Source of the DNA: Mesorhizobium huakuii
GTDB lineage: Bacteria; Pseudomonadota; Alphaproteobacteria; Rhizobiales; Rhizobiaceae
Assembly: GCF_014189455.1 (NCBI RefSeq)
Contig: NZ_CP050296.1
Location: 1,302,001-1,366,000 of the forward strand
Length of the DNA: 64,000 nucleotides
Direction: 5' to 3'
Numbering within the stretch: the stretch's first letter is position 1; every line of letters starts with the position of its first letter. Under the pieces are notes generated by a model, which had not been told where the DNA came from, made no database searches, and saw nothing but the letters and a program-made list of their open reading frames with translations. The translations under genes were made by a program, and so were the position numbers. Shown here one piece after another: positions 19,903 through 30,067 of the stretch.

Positions 19903-20382
19903 TCAGCCCCCTTTTTCGAACGACATGCGATGGGTGACGAATTCTTCACCCAACACCGGCTGAAAGCCAAGCCTTTCATAGAAACCGAAAGCTTCTGGTG
20001 GCGCGCGAGTGTTCAACACGGTGAAATAGCAGCGTGCCCGATCGATGACGGTCTCGACCAGCATGCGGCCAAGGCCGGCGCGGCGGTAAGGTGCGCTGAC
20101 GAACAGGTGCCGGACCCGCCCCTGGTCCCTGCCCTCGACATAAGGATCGATGTTCAACCCGCACACGCCGGCGAGTTCCCGGCCATGCCATGCCCCGAAT
20201 AAGGCCTCGCCCCGTTTCCGGAACTTGTTGCCGCCGCTTGCCCAGCCATCCGCCAGGCGCACCAGCATCCAGTAGCCCTCCAACCGGCTCTCGTCCTTCA
20301 ACCGGTCGAAGGCCGGCGTGGTTGGCCGGAGCCGCTTGAGCACATAGCCGACCTCCGGGCCGACCTCTGGCGATCCACCCAT
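19903..20382 (-). CDS. GNAT family N-acetyltransferase
   Basis: A 159-residue acetyl-CoA-dependent transferase. The GNAT fold is seen in LVRLADGWASGG (beta 1-2), AGVCGLNIDPYVE (beta 4), the acetyl-CoA loop SAPYRRAGLGRMLVE (R/Q-x2-G-x-G/A motif A), and NTRAPPEAFGFYERLGFQPV (motif B). ATG 20382 is used because upstream in-frame sequence overlaps the ABC transporter and is Arg/Ser junk. The acceptor substrate is unknown. It sits four bases after the ABC gene's end, at the tail of that operon. Confidence 0.88.
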   Translation of the reverse strand: MGGSPEVGPEVGYVLKRLRPTTPAFDRLKDESRLEGYWMLVRLADGWASGGNKFRKRGEALFGAWHGRELAGVCGLNIDPYVEGRDQGRVRHLFVSAPYRRAGLGRMLVETVIDRARCYFTVLNTRAPPEAFGFYERLGFQPVLGEEFVTHRMSFEKGG

Positions 20383-20386
20383 GCGC

Positions 20387-22270
<1,884 letters not shown>

Positions 22271-22280
22271 GCGGCGGCCA

Positions 22281-24181
22281 TCATTCTGCGGCTTGCCCCT
22301 TTGCGCCAATGTCGTTGGCAACAATATCGTTGGCTATATCAGCCGGGATGTCCTCGAGCAGGAACCCACCCGACTGGCGCTGCCAGAGCTGCGCGTAGAG
22401 CCCGCCCTTGGCGACCAGTTCGTCGTGCGAACCTTCCTCGATGACCCGTCCCTGGTCCATCACCACAAGCCTGTCCATCGCCGCGATGGTCGACAGCCGG
22501 TGGGCAATGGCGATGACGGTCTTGCCCTGCATGAGCTTGTAGAGATTCTCCTGGATGGCGGCTTCCGCTTCGGAATCCAGCGCCGACGTCGCTTCGTCAA
22601 GGATAAGTATCGGTGCATCCTTCAACATAACGCGAGCAATGGCGATGCGTTGCCGCTGGCCGCCGGACAATTTGACGCCGCGGTCACCGACATAAGCGTC
22701 GAACCCCTTGCGGCCTTTGTGGTCCGCAAGCCCGCCGATGAAGTCAAGCGCCTCGGCTCGCCGCGCCGCCTCCACAAGCATCTCCTCAGAAGCATCGGGG
22801 CGGCCATAGAGGATGTTCTCGCGCACCGAGCGATGCAGCAGCGAGGTGTCCTGCGTGACCATGCCGATCTGGGCCCGCAGAGAATCCTGCATCACGCCGG
22901 CGATCTCCTGACCATCGATCAGGATCCGGCCGCCTTCCAAATCGTAGAAGCGCAGCAGCAGATTGACCAGTGTCGACTTGCCGGCGCCCGAGCGGCCGAC
23001 GATGCCGACCTTCTCGCCCGGCTTCACCGTCAGCGACAGGTTTTCGATCACGCCTTTCTGCTTGCCGTAGTGGAAGCGGATATCCTCGAAGCGGATCCCA
23101 CCCTTGGAAACGCTGATCTCCTTCGCATCCCGTCTGTCCTCGACCAGCCGCGCAACGAGATCGAGGCGATGCCGTCCTGCACCGTGCCGATGTTCTCGAA
23201 CAGGCCCGACATTTCCCACATGATCCACTGCGACATGCCCCACATCCGGAGCACCAGGCCAATGACCACGGCGACCGCGCCGATCGTCACCACTTGTCCC
23301 ATCCACAGCCACAGCGAGATGGCGGTGACCGAGAACAGCAGCAGTGCGTTCAGAATGTAGAGCGTGCCGAAAAGCACCGTCACCAGCCGCATCGACCGGT
23401 AGACAGTGTCGAGAAAGCCCATCATGCCTTCCCTGGCGAAAGTGGCCTCGCGCTTGGCATGACTGAACAGCTTGACCGTCTGGATGTTGGAATAGCTGTC
23501 GACGACGCGGCCGGTCATGACCGAGCGTGCATTGGCCTGTTCCTCGCCGACCTTGCCCAGGCGCGGGATGAAGTAGCGCAGCAACAGGATGTAGCCGACC
23601 AGCCAGACGGCCAGCGGCGCGGCCAGCCGCCAGTCGGCCGAGCCGACGATCCACAGCATGCCGAGGAAATAGACGATGACGTAGTTGAGCACGTCGATCA
23701 CCTTGATGACGCATTCGCGCACGGCGAGTGCGGTCTGCATCAGCTTGGTAGCGATGCGGCCGGCGAACTCGTCCTGGTAGAAGCTCATCGACTGCTTGAG
23801 CAGGTAGCGGTGCACCTGCCAGCGGATGCGCATGGGATAGTTGCCCATCAGCGTCTGCTGGTTGAGCAGCGAATGCAGCCACACCGTGCCCGGCAGCGCG
23901 AACAGCACGATGAAGGCCATCGCGGCGAGCTTCCAGCCCTCGGTCTGCAGGAAGGTTTCGCGGTTCTGTGCCGACAGCCAGTCGACGATGCGGCCGAGGA
24001 AGCCGAACATCCACACTTCCGCGATGGCGATCGCCGTCACCAGCACCGCATCGACAAGGATATAGGGCCAGGCGCCGCGCGTATAATGCAGGCAGAAGGC
24101 GACCAGCGTCTTGGGTGGCTCGACGGGTTCCGCTGCCGGGAACGGATCGAGCCTTCTTTCAAACCAGCTAAACAACAACAT
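22281..24181 (-). pseudogene. ABC exporter, fused permease-ATPase (first of pair), frameshifted
   Basis: The intended product is about 633 residues, matching its neighbour. The membrane half (MLLFSWFERRLDPFPAAEPV to VQDGIASIS) reads from ATG 24181. The ATPase half (RLVEDRRDAKEISVSKGG onward, Walker A GRSGAGKST, signature LSGGQRQR, Walker B ILILDEAT) continues in another frame; the shift, equivalent to one missing base, lies near 23150-23175. All motifs are intact, so a sequencing error or very recent mutation is likely. If real, it would separate the two halves and disable the exporter pair. Confidence 0.88.
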
Positions 24182-24210
24182 GGGTCACGCCTGTGAAATC
24201 TGTTTTCCGC

Positions 24211-24603
24211 TTACGCGGCTTGGCGACGTACGAAGGTCCCGGGTCGTGTGGCGCCGAGGGCCGACGGTCCGGAATCATCCGGACCGTCGGCCCTGCTTCG
24301 CGCAATATAGGGGCTCGCGGGCTTTTCGCCGACAGGCTCGTTTGTCGATCCTGACGGTGCGGTGTCGACAAGCCGGATTTTCGCACCTGGCCGGATCAGT
24401 CGGATGATCCGGCGCACCAGCGAGGGCCGGCTCGGATCCGGGACCGCGCGCGAGAAATCGACATCCGGCAGCATGCCGCGATGCGGCCGACGGCGAACTT
24501 CGGCATGGACCGCTGACGAATAGGTGTCGCCGATCAGCAGCGCCCAGGTCGGCAGTCGGTGGATATGCAGGCTCCTCGAGCCAGGTATTCTGGGATCGAA
24601 CAT
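24211..24603 (-). CDS. hypothetical protein containing a perfect hairpin in its gene
   Basis: A 130-residue protein of no recognised family. The start ATG 24603 is well supported by GGAGGA eight bases upstream, inside a longer open frame reaching 24762. The first 50 residues (MFDPRIPGSRSLHIHRLPTW...) look like a folded protein; the last 50 are Pro/Ser/Arg-rich and low-complexity, encoded partly by a 17-base-pair perfect inverted repeat (24257-24294). It is co-directional with, and 29 bases ahead of, the ABC genes. The true 3' end is doubtful. Confidence 0.55.
   Translation of the reverse strand: MFDPRIPGSRSLHIHRLPTWALLIGDTYSSAVHAEVRRRPHRGMLPDVDFSRAVPDPSRPSLVRRIIRLIRPGAKIRLVDTAPSGSTNEPVGEKPASPYIARSRADGPDDSGPSALGATRPGTFVRRQAA
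24257..24294 (-). terminator. perfect 17-bp hairpin ahead of the ABC genes
   Basis: Bases 24257-24273 are the exact complement of 24278-24294 with an ATCA loop (core GGGCCGACGGTCCGGA). The stem is very stable but has no T-run. It lies 76 bases upstream of the first ABC gene's start on the same strand, so it could be a factor-independent pause, an attenuator or an RNA-stabilising structure for that transcript. Confidence 0.6.
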
Positions 24604-25046
24604 CGGTCCGTCCTCCGTATGAAAATAGAGATGAAAAGGCGAAGCAACATCGTCCGCCGGCATTCGACCGGAGGGATGGATTGCGTCTGTCTGGACACGG
24701 CGAGCGTCAGTCCAGACACGTTCAGGTGGGGCGTTCAGCCCTTTTGACTTTTTGAAAAACATCGCAGGATTCCTTCGAGAGCCGAAAAGGTGTTTCGGCG
24801 GGAATCGGTGCGATCAAGTCTTAGAGAGTCAGGAGAATTGTCGTACCGAAACCGCCAGCAGGCAGGTAAGCCCAAGAGAGGGGCGCTGGATGTGCATGGT
24901 CATCATGAGTTTCCCCTCCATCGGTTCGGGTTGACAATGCTGGCCGTATACCCGACTTCGCAGAAAATGGCCACCTGCAGGTCCAGCAATTTCCAAAACC
25001 GGGAAGCCCCTGTGGCCGATCTGCCACTTATTAGAAGGATGCGGAA
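24604..25046. other. divergent spacer between hypothetical gene and trmL
   Basis: No convincing gene in about 440 bases; short open frames here lack ribosome sites and proper codon use. It contains the ribosome site of the leftward hypothetical gene (GGAGGA near 24611-24616), a small hairpin GCCGAAA/TTTCGGC at 24781-24799, and the AAGGA site of trmL. Promoters for both directions should be here. Confidence 0.45.
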
Positions 25047-25505
25047 ATGAACCGTCGTCTCCGCATCGCGCTCTACCAGCCGGACATCGCCGGCAATACC
25101 GGGACAATCCTGCGCTTCGCCGCTTGCCTCGGCCTTGGCGTCGACATCATCGAACCGGCCGGCTTTCCGCTCTCCGACAAAGCGCTCAAGCGCGCCGGCA
25201 TGGACTACCTCGAAATGGCCGCCCTGACCCGGCATGTCGACTGGCAGGCCTTCGAGCAGTGGCGCAAGGCTCGCGCGGATCGGCTGGTGCTTCTGTCGAC
25301 CAAAGCGACGACCCCTTACACCAACTTCAGCTTCGCGGACGGCGACATCCTCCTGTTCGGCCGCGAATCCGCAGGCGTGCCGGATGCGGTCCATCAGGCG
25401 GCGGATGCGCGGCTGACCATCCCTATGCAGGGTACCGCTCGCAGCATCAACGTCGCGCTCTCCGTCGCCATGGTGGCGGGCGAAGCTGTCCGGCAGCTCG
25501 GATAG
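25047..25505 (+). CDS. trmL: tRNA (cytidine(34)-2'-O)-methyltransferase
   Basis: A 152-residue SPOUT-class enzyme that methylates the 2'-O of the wobble base in tRNA-Leu isoacceptors. The short single-domain form, the N-terminal [15 protein letters not shown] (Asn and Arg active-site residues) and the trefoil-knot SAM site ([12 protein letters not shown], then [19 protein letters not shown]) are diagnostic. ATG 25047 has AAGGA upstream. It stands alone, with the soxR promoter region immediately downstream. Confidence 0.95.
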   Translation: MNRRLRIALYQPDIAGNTGTILRFAACLGLGVDIIEPAGFPLSDKALKRAGMDYLEMAALTRHVDWQAFEQWRKARADRLVLLSTKATTPYTNFSFADGDILLFGRESAGVPDAVHQAADARLTIPMQGTARSINVALSVAMVAGEAVRQLG

Positions 25506-25631
25506 AATCCGCGGCCCGTCGGCAACTCCACCCTTGCCATTGCTTACGGCAGTGGTTTCTCCAGCCATTCTCACCCAGGCGCACATCGCCTTCTCCTGTC
25601 ATTTGCCCTACCAACATTTCTTCGCTACAAG

Positions 25632-25647
25632 CTCAAGTTAACTTGAG
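25632..25647. promoter_or_regulatory. SoxR-box palindrome (CTCAAGTTAACTTGAG)
   Basis: A perfect 16-base palindrome 20 bases before the soxR start, identical in its core to the SoxR operator of the E. coli soxS promoter. On the minus strand it is spaced like a MerR-family promoter: TTGACC (complement of 25647-25652), a 19-base gap, then TAGCGA (complement of 25622-25627). It probably binds SoxR and controls soxR itself and/or leftward transcription. Confidence 0.8.
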
Positions 25648-25666
25648 GTCAAGCGGAAAATGGGAA

Positions 25667-26110
25667 ATGGCTCCAGTAACGGAATTGACGGTCGGCCAGG
25701 TGGCCATGCGCAGCGGTGTCGCGGTATCGGCCCTGCATTTCTATGAAGCGCGCGGGCTGATCCGCAGCCACCGCACGTCAGGCAACCAGCGCCGCTACGG
25801 CCGTGACGTGCTGCGGCGGGTGGCGATCATCAAGGTCGCGCAGGAGGTCGGCATCTCGCTCGCCGAAATCGGCCAGGCATTGGCATCCCTGCCCGAAGGC
25901 CGCACGCCGACGCGCGACGACTGGAACCTTTTGTCGACCGCCTGGCGCGACGGGCTCGACCACAAGATCGCCCAACTGAAGAAACTGCGCGACGGACTGA
26001 CCGACTGCATCGGCTGCGGCTGCATGTCGATCGACAAATGCCCGCTCAGGAACAAGGGCGACAGACTGGCAAGGGAAGGAACGGGGGCGCGGAGACTAAT
26101 TGCGCCTTGA
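25667..26110 (+). CDS. soxR: redox-sensitive MerR family activator SoxR
   Basis: A 147-residue regulator. A MerR helix-turn-helix and wing ([40 protein letters not shown]) and the dimerisation helix precede the [2Fe-2S] site [12 protein letters not shown] (Cys114, 117, 119, 125; C-x2-C-x-C-x5-C). The cluster senses redox-cycling drugs and superoxide. No soxS gene is present nearby, as expected outside enteric bacteria, so direct targets are presumed. ATG 25667 is chosen to match family length; a perfect SoxR-type palindrome lies 20 bases upstream. Confidence 0.95.
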   Translation: MAPVTELTVGQVAMRSGVAVSALHFYEARGLIRSHRTSGNQRRYGRDVLRRVAIIKVAQEVGISLAEIGQALASLPEGRTPTRDDWNLLSTAWRDGLDHKIAQLKKLRDGLTDCIGCGCMSIDKCPLRNKGDRLAREGTGARRLIAP

Positions 26111-26142
26111 GTGGAATGCGGCGCGACAAAGGAGGTACGTCA

Positions 26143-26343
26143 GTGCTGGGACACCTGATTCAGGCAGAGGAAGAGACACAACTCATAACGATCTACCGGA
26201 TCGACTCCGGCGGCATGCCAACCCTGTACACCTCGGTGAGCTTCGAGGAGGCGCGGAAGATGGGGTTCGAGAAATTCGGCAGGTTGCTTGGAGAGAACCT
26301 GGTCTTGGATTCTCAAAGAATGCGCGATCTGTTTTCGTTGTGA
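26143..26343 (+). CDS. small hypothetical protein
   Basis: A 66-residue protein (LITIYRIDSGGMPTLYTSVS, then EEARKMGFEKFGRLLGENLV) of no recognised family. The GTG at 26143 is strongly favoured because AAAGGAGG sits seven bases upstream; the open frame begins earlier, inside soxR. Composition is normal. It lies 32 bases after soxR on the same strand and may be cotranscribed, which would place it in the SoxR response, but that is inference. Confidence 0.75.
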   Translation: MLGHLIQAEEETQLITIYRIDSGGMPTLYTSVSFEEARKMGFEKFGRLLGENLVLDSQRMRDLFSL

Positions 26344-26349
26344 CAGCAA

Positions 26350-26607
26350 CTAGTCCGCCGCCGGCAAGCGCCGGATGGTGAACTCGATCAAATCACCCGG
26401 GCGCTCGAACCAGCTTTCGATCTCGGTCCAGTAGGCTTGCTTGGGGAAGCGCTCGAACCATTCCTTGGCCTTGAGGCGCGCATCGGAGCGCGGCAGCACG
26501 AAGGTCTCGCGCAAAAAGCCGTCGCGCGGCATACGCGCGCGTTCGGCCCGGCTCTGGTCGAGCCTTTTCTTCAGGCCATCCAGCGGCGGTCTTGCCGGGG
26601 TGCGCAC
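26350..26607 (-). CDS. hypothetical protein
   Basis: An 85-residue basic protein without signal peptide or recognised domain; the middle (MPRDGFLRETFVLPRSDARL) and the Trp-rich stretch (AYWTEIESWFERPGD) look like a small folded domain. A GTG at 26607 with AAGGAG seven bases upstream is the best start. It converges with the small gene ending at 26343 and diverges from hemF. Confidence 0.75.
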   Translation of the reverse strand: MRTPARPPLDGLKKRLDQSRAERARMPRDGFLRETFVLPRSDARLKAKEWFERFPKQAYWTEIESWFERPGDLIEFTIRRLPAAD

Positions 26608-26628
26608 GAAACAACTCCTTGCACCTGG

Positions 26629-26674
26629 CACATGACCCCGAAACCGGAACCCTGGCTTCGGAAAGGATCATGCG
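26629..26674. repeat. degenerate GCATGATC-type intergenic palindrome
   Basis: An imperfect inverted repeat: CATGACCCCGAA at 26631 faces TTCGGAAAGGATCATG ending at 26672. It resembles the short palindromes bounded by GCATGATC that are scattered through rhizobial genomes; a better-preserved copy lies at 56395-56437. Confidence 0.5.
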
Positions 26675-26778
26675 CGAAAGCAAAGTGACTTGACCCTGTT
26701 CCCTAAGAGATTAGGGATCGCGCCGGCAAAAGACGAGTCATTTGTAGGGGCGGGCCGCCCCGCAACCGGAGACGGCAC

Positions 26779-27693
26779 TTGGAACGACCTGAAATACCGG
26801 CTGGCCTGCCCGCCGACATCGAAGAGAAGAAGATGAAGGCGCGCCTGTGGTTCGAGGCGCTGCGCGAACGCATCTGCGGCGCCTTCGAGCAGATCGAGCA
26901 GGATCTCCAGGGCCCTCTCGCCTCATGGTCGCCGGGCCGGTTCGAAAAGGCGCCATGGGAGCGTGACCAGGGCAAGGGCGGCGGCGGCACCATGTCGATG
27001 ATGCATGGCCGCGTCTTCGAGAAGGTCGGCGTCCACACTTCGACCGTCTATGGCGAGTTCTCGCCCGAATTCAGGAAGCAGATGCCCGGCGCCGAGGAAG
27101 ACCCGCGCTTCTGGGCCTCCGGCATCTCGCTGATCGCCCATCCCTGGAACCCCAACGTTCCGGCCGTGCACATGAACACGCGCATGGTGGTTACCTCCAG
27201 GCAATGGTTCGGCGGCGGCGCCGATCTGACGCCGGTGCTCGACCGCCGCCGCACCCAGGGCGATCCTGACACCGTCGCCTTCCACCGCGCCATGCAGTTC
27301 GCTTGCGAGAAGAACGCCGGGGTCGCCGACCATCCGAAATTCAAGACCTGGTGCGACGAGTACTTCTTCCTGCCCCACCGCAACGAGCCGCGCGGCGTTG
27401 GCGGCATCTTCTTCGACTGGCTGCATTCGGCCGAGGACAGAGGCGGCTGGAATGCCGACTTCAACTTCGTCCAGGATGTCGGGCGCTCCTTCCTCGTCGT
27501 CTACGGCCATCTCGTGCGCGCCAATTTCAACGAGAACTGGACGGACGGCGACCGCGACGAACAGCTGATCCGCCGTGGCCGCTACGTCGAATTCAACCTG
27601 CTTCATGATCGCGGCACCATCTTCGGCCTGAAGACCGGCGGCAATGTCGCGTCGATCCTGTCCAGTCTGCCGCCAGAGGTGCGCTGGCCGTAA
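26779..27693 (+). CDS. hemF: oxygen-dependent coproporphyrinogen III oxidase
   Basis: A 304-residue haem-biosynthesis enzyme that converts coproporphyrinogen III to protoporphyrinogen IX using O2. Conserved segments are clear: [37 protein letters not shown], the GADLTPV motif and the C-terminal [19 protein letters not shown]. The likely start is a TTG at 26779 with GGAGA upstream, giving the standard length; no ATG exists at the right place. The weak start codon may limit its level. It is monocistronic. Confidence 0.96.
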   Translation: MERPEIPAGLPADIEEKKMKARLWFEALRERICGAFEQIEQDLQGPLASWSPGRFEKAPWERDQGKGGGGTMSMMHGRVFEKVGVHTSTVYGEFSPEFRKQMPGAEEDPRFWASGISLIAHPWNPNVPAVHMNTRMVVTSRQWFGGGADLTPVLDRRRTQGDPDTVAFHRAMQFACEKNAGVADHPKFKTWCDEYFFLPHRNEPRGVGGIFFDWLHSAEDRGGWNADFNFVQDVGRSFLVVYGHLVRANFNENWTDGDRDEQLIRRGRYVEFNLLHDRGTIFGLKTGGNVASILSSLPPEVRWP

Positions 27694-27704
27694 GATCAGC
27701 CCGG

Positions 27705-27724
27705 GCAATTCCGTCCGGAATTGC
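27705..27724. terminator. hairpin downstream of hemF
   Basis: A perfect 9-base-pair inverted repeat GCAATTCCG / CGGAATTGC with a TC loop, 12 bases after the hemF stop codon. There is no T-run, so it may be a 3'-stabilising hairpin or a repeat fragment rather than a true intrinsic terminator. Confidence 0.5.
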
Positions 27725-27898
27725 TCCAAATCTACGGACACTGGGCAAGCGGTGCACGATGCTTTGATGCAACCAGACCGGCCCTTGCGTGTTATAGTCT
27801 TCGCCCCGCTCACGTCCGGGAATTCAATCTGGAATGGACCGTGAGCCAAAAAAGTGGCGGAGCCTCGATTGGTTCCCCGGAGGAAAAGGAGAAATCCG

Positions 27899-28084
27899 AT
27901 GAAGGCATTCCACTGCGGGTCGCTCGTTCCCGGCTGTGACTGGCACACCCGTGCCGACGAGGAAGCCGAAGTGATGCGCCGTGCCGTCGAGCATATGCGC
28001 GAGACGCATGGCGAGACTGTTATCCGCGAGACGATGGTCGAGGCGATCCGTTCGCGCATCGAGAAGGTTCGCGACGCCGCTTAG
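27899..28084 (+). CDS. DUF1059 small metal-binding-type protein
   Basis: A 61-residue protein with the DUF1059 pattern: FHCGSLVPGCDWHTRADEEA with two Cys and His residues that could bind metal, followed by a helix ending in HMRETHG. Proteins of this family are widespread, short and uncharacterised. GGAGGAAAAGGAG gives a very strong ribosome site before ATG 27899. The next 284 bases (to 28368) hold no recognised gene. Confidence 0.88.
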   Translation: MKAFHCGSLVPGCDWHTRADEEAEVMRRAVEHMRETHGETVIRETMVEAIRSRIEKVRDAA

Positions 28085-28368
28085 GCTTTCGCTCGGCTTT
28101 GCTTCGTGAGCGGCGGCAAGCGAACCGCGCCGGCGCTCACCATCGGGTTCAAAAAGCTTTGGCCCGCGGCTCGCGTTTGACGCCATCGCGGTCGCGGCGC
28201 GAGACAGATTTTCCAGGTCAAAAAATTATATTTACCTCCGCTAAAGTAAACCCTGCGGTAACCGAACCCGTGTCAATGTCGCGCGGATAATCCGGCTACA
28301 GTGGGCTGCCAGAGAAGCCCGTCGCCACCAGGCACTGATCCGGAACGGTGGGGCGAGGTGTTTCGCGC

Positions 28369-28947
28369 ATGCGCGAAAAATCCGGCAATCGAGTGGGTTT
28401 CCGTACGGCGGCGCTCCTGCTGTGGGTGCTGGTTGGGGCGTACCCGGCTATTGCGCAGGAAATGACGACATCGTTGGTCGACATCCACCAGGGTTCGCCG
28501 CTCAGCGATCGCGCGAGAGGCCTGGGCAATGGCGGTTACGAACTCCAGAACGGAACCTTTGTCTCGTTCAACCAATGGTACCGCGCGAGCTGGGTCGACA
28601 TGCATGTCGACCTTTTGACCCAGATCACCGAGGATACCGGCATCCTTTGGGGTTTCGGGACCGGAGAAGAGGGCGAGAAGTATCGGATCGCGCCCAGCCT
28701 CAAGCTTGGGTTCCTTACTCAGATGCATCCCAGCCCCAACAGTACGCTTTCCCTGTCGTTCACCACGACCTTCGGCGGCAAGCTCACCGAAAAGTCCTGC
28801 GAAGCCGACTATGGCGACTTCGGTACCTACAGCGTCAATTGCCGGCTCGCGGCCAGCCAGATGGCGCCTGAGGAGACCTTGAAATATCTGGTTAATGCTA
28901 AACCGGAAAGCCAGCACCTCTGGCTGAACTACCGTGTTACTTTCTGA
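28369..28947 (+). CDS. outer-membrane beta-barrel-like protein of unknown function
   Basis: A 192-residue exported protein: signal peptide (basic start, hydrophobic LLLWVLVGAYPAIAQ, cleavage after AQ/AIA) and a mature part with alternating hydrophobic strands, ending in LWLNYRVTF, a terminal Phe typical of outer-membrane barrels. Two Cys in the middle could form a disulfide. No family was recognised. The start could also be a GTG at 28348. It lies 81 bases ahead of the S8 peptidase gene on the same strand and may work with it. Confidence 0.7.
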   Translation: MREKSGNRVGFRTAALLLWVLVGAYPAIAQEMTTSLVDIHQGSPLSDRARGLGNGGYELQNGTFVSFNQWYRASWVDMHVDLLTQITEDTGILWGFGTGEEGEKYRIAPSLKLGFLTQMHPSPNSTLSLSFTTTFGGKLTEKSCEADYGDFGTYSVNCRLAASQMAPEETLKYLVNAKPESQHLWLNYRVTF

Positions 28948-29028
28948 TCGCCGCGAGGCTGCGAATGCGGAATTCATCGCCCCGAAAGCGATCGCTCATC
29001 CTGGTTGTTGTCTGACTGGAGTAGGAAC

Positions 29029-30009
29029 ATGTCGGGTACTTGCATGAAGTTCGGCCTCGCCGCCGCTATTGTCATCCTTTCGGCGCCATTCGCATTGGCG
29101 CAAGACGCTCTCGACGCCGATGAGACGGCCGCGCTCTGCCACGGTGGCGGGTCAATATGCGTGAGCGCGACGATCCCGGCCGCGCCGCGACGCAGACGGT
29201 ACAGAACTGGATGAGCCCCGAAGTCGGCGCCGCATGGGCCGCCGGCTACAAGGGCAAGGGCGTCACCATTACCATGGTCGACGACTTCAGCAGCTCGACA
29301 CGCTTTTCCGGCAATTTCGGCCTCGGGGTTCAAACCCAGCGGCACGGTGAATGGACCCGCGAGGAAGCCAGCATGGTTGCGCCACTGGCAACCATAAGGT
29401 CGAAAGACTTCACCACCGGTTCATACGTCCCGCTGACGAGCGGCCTGAACGTGCTCAATCTGAGCTACGGCATGTACGCCAAGGCGGGCTACAGCTCAAA
29501 CCAGATCGGGTGGGCACCGGAGGAAGCTTCCATCATCTACTACGCCACCAAAGGGCTGGCCGTTGTCTCGAAGGCGGCTGGCAACGATCTCGGTTGCCGT
29601 GGGCGGCGTCACCGGCGGCCAGCAGGATTATCTCGACCTTGCCCTGGTTGGCAAAGCCTCGGCGATCTTCGTCGGCGCGCTGTCCACCAACGGCACGACG
29701 TCCAACAAGGCCCAGCTTGCCTGGTATTCCAACTACGCCGGCTCCAACACGGCTGTGCAGAGCCATTTCCTCGTCGTGGGTGTCACTGGCGACAAGACCG
29801 GCCTTTATGGCACGTCCTTCGCCGCGCCGATCATCTCGGGATACGCGGCGATCATCGGCAGCAAATTCACCAGCGCGACGCCGACCCAGATCACCAACGA
29901 TCTGCTCAATACGGCTCGTACGGATACACTGGTCAACTATAACCCCTCCGTCTACGGCAAGGGCGAGGCGAGCCTTTCTCGCGCCCTGGCTCCGGTAGCA
30001 ATCAGGTAG
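29029..30009 (+). pseudogene. exported S8 (subtilisin-like) serine peptidase, frameshifted twice
   Basis: The intended protein is about 326 residues. The signal peptide (KFGLAAAIVILSAPFALAQ) is read from ATG 29029 (GGAGTAGGA upstream). Catalytic Asp (MVDDFSS) and His (QRHGEWTREEAS) lie in a second frame, and the Ser motif GTSFAAPIISG in a third segment back in the first frame. Shifts fall near 29170-29200 and near 29580-29590 and cancel out. The triad is complete, so it is either recently broken or two sequencing errors occurred. No C-terminal barrel is present; the preceding gene might supply it. Confidence 0.8.
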
Positions 30010-30067
30010 GCGCCTAGCGTTTCGCTCGACGAGCACGTCGCCTGTATCCGTTCGAGCGCTACGCGTT

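Noticed and set aside
24926..24960. A TTGACA-based promoter before trmL
   Set aside because: TTGACA is present, but no acceptable -10 sequence lies 16-19 bases downstream; TATACC is only ten bases away.
29563..30009. A separate gene with the GTSFAAP motif
   Set aside because: It holds only the last third of an S8 peptidase and continues the upstream frames, so it is part of one frameshifted gene.
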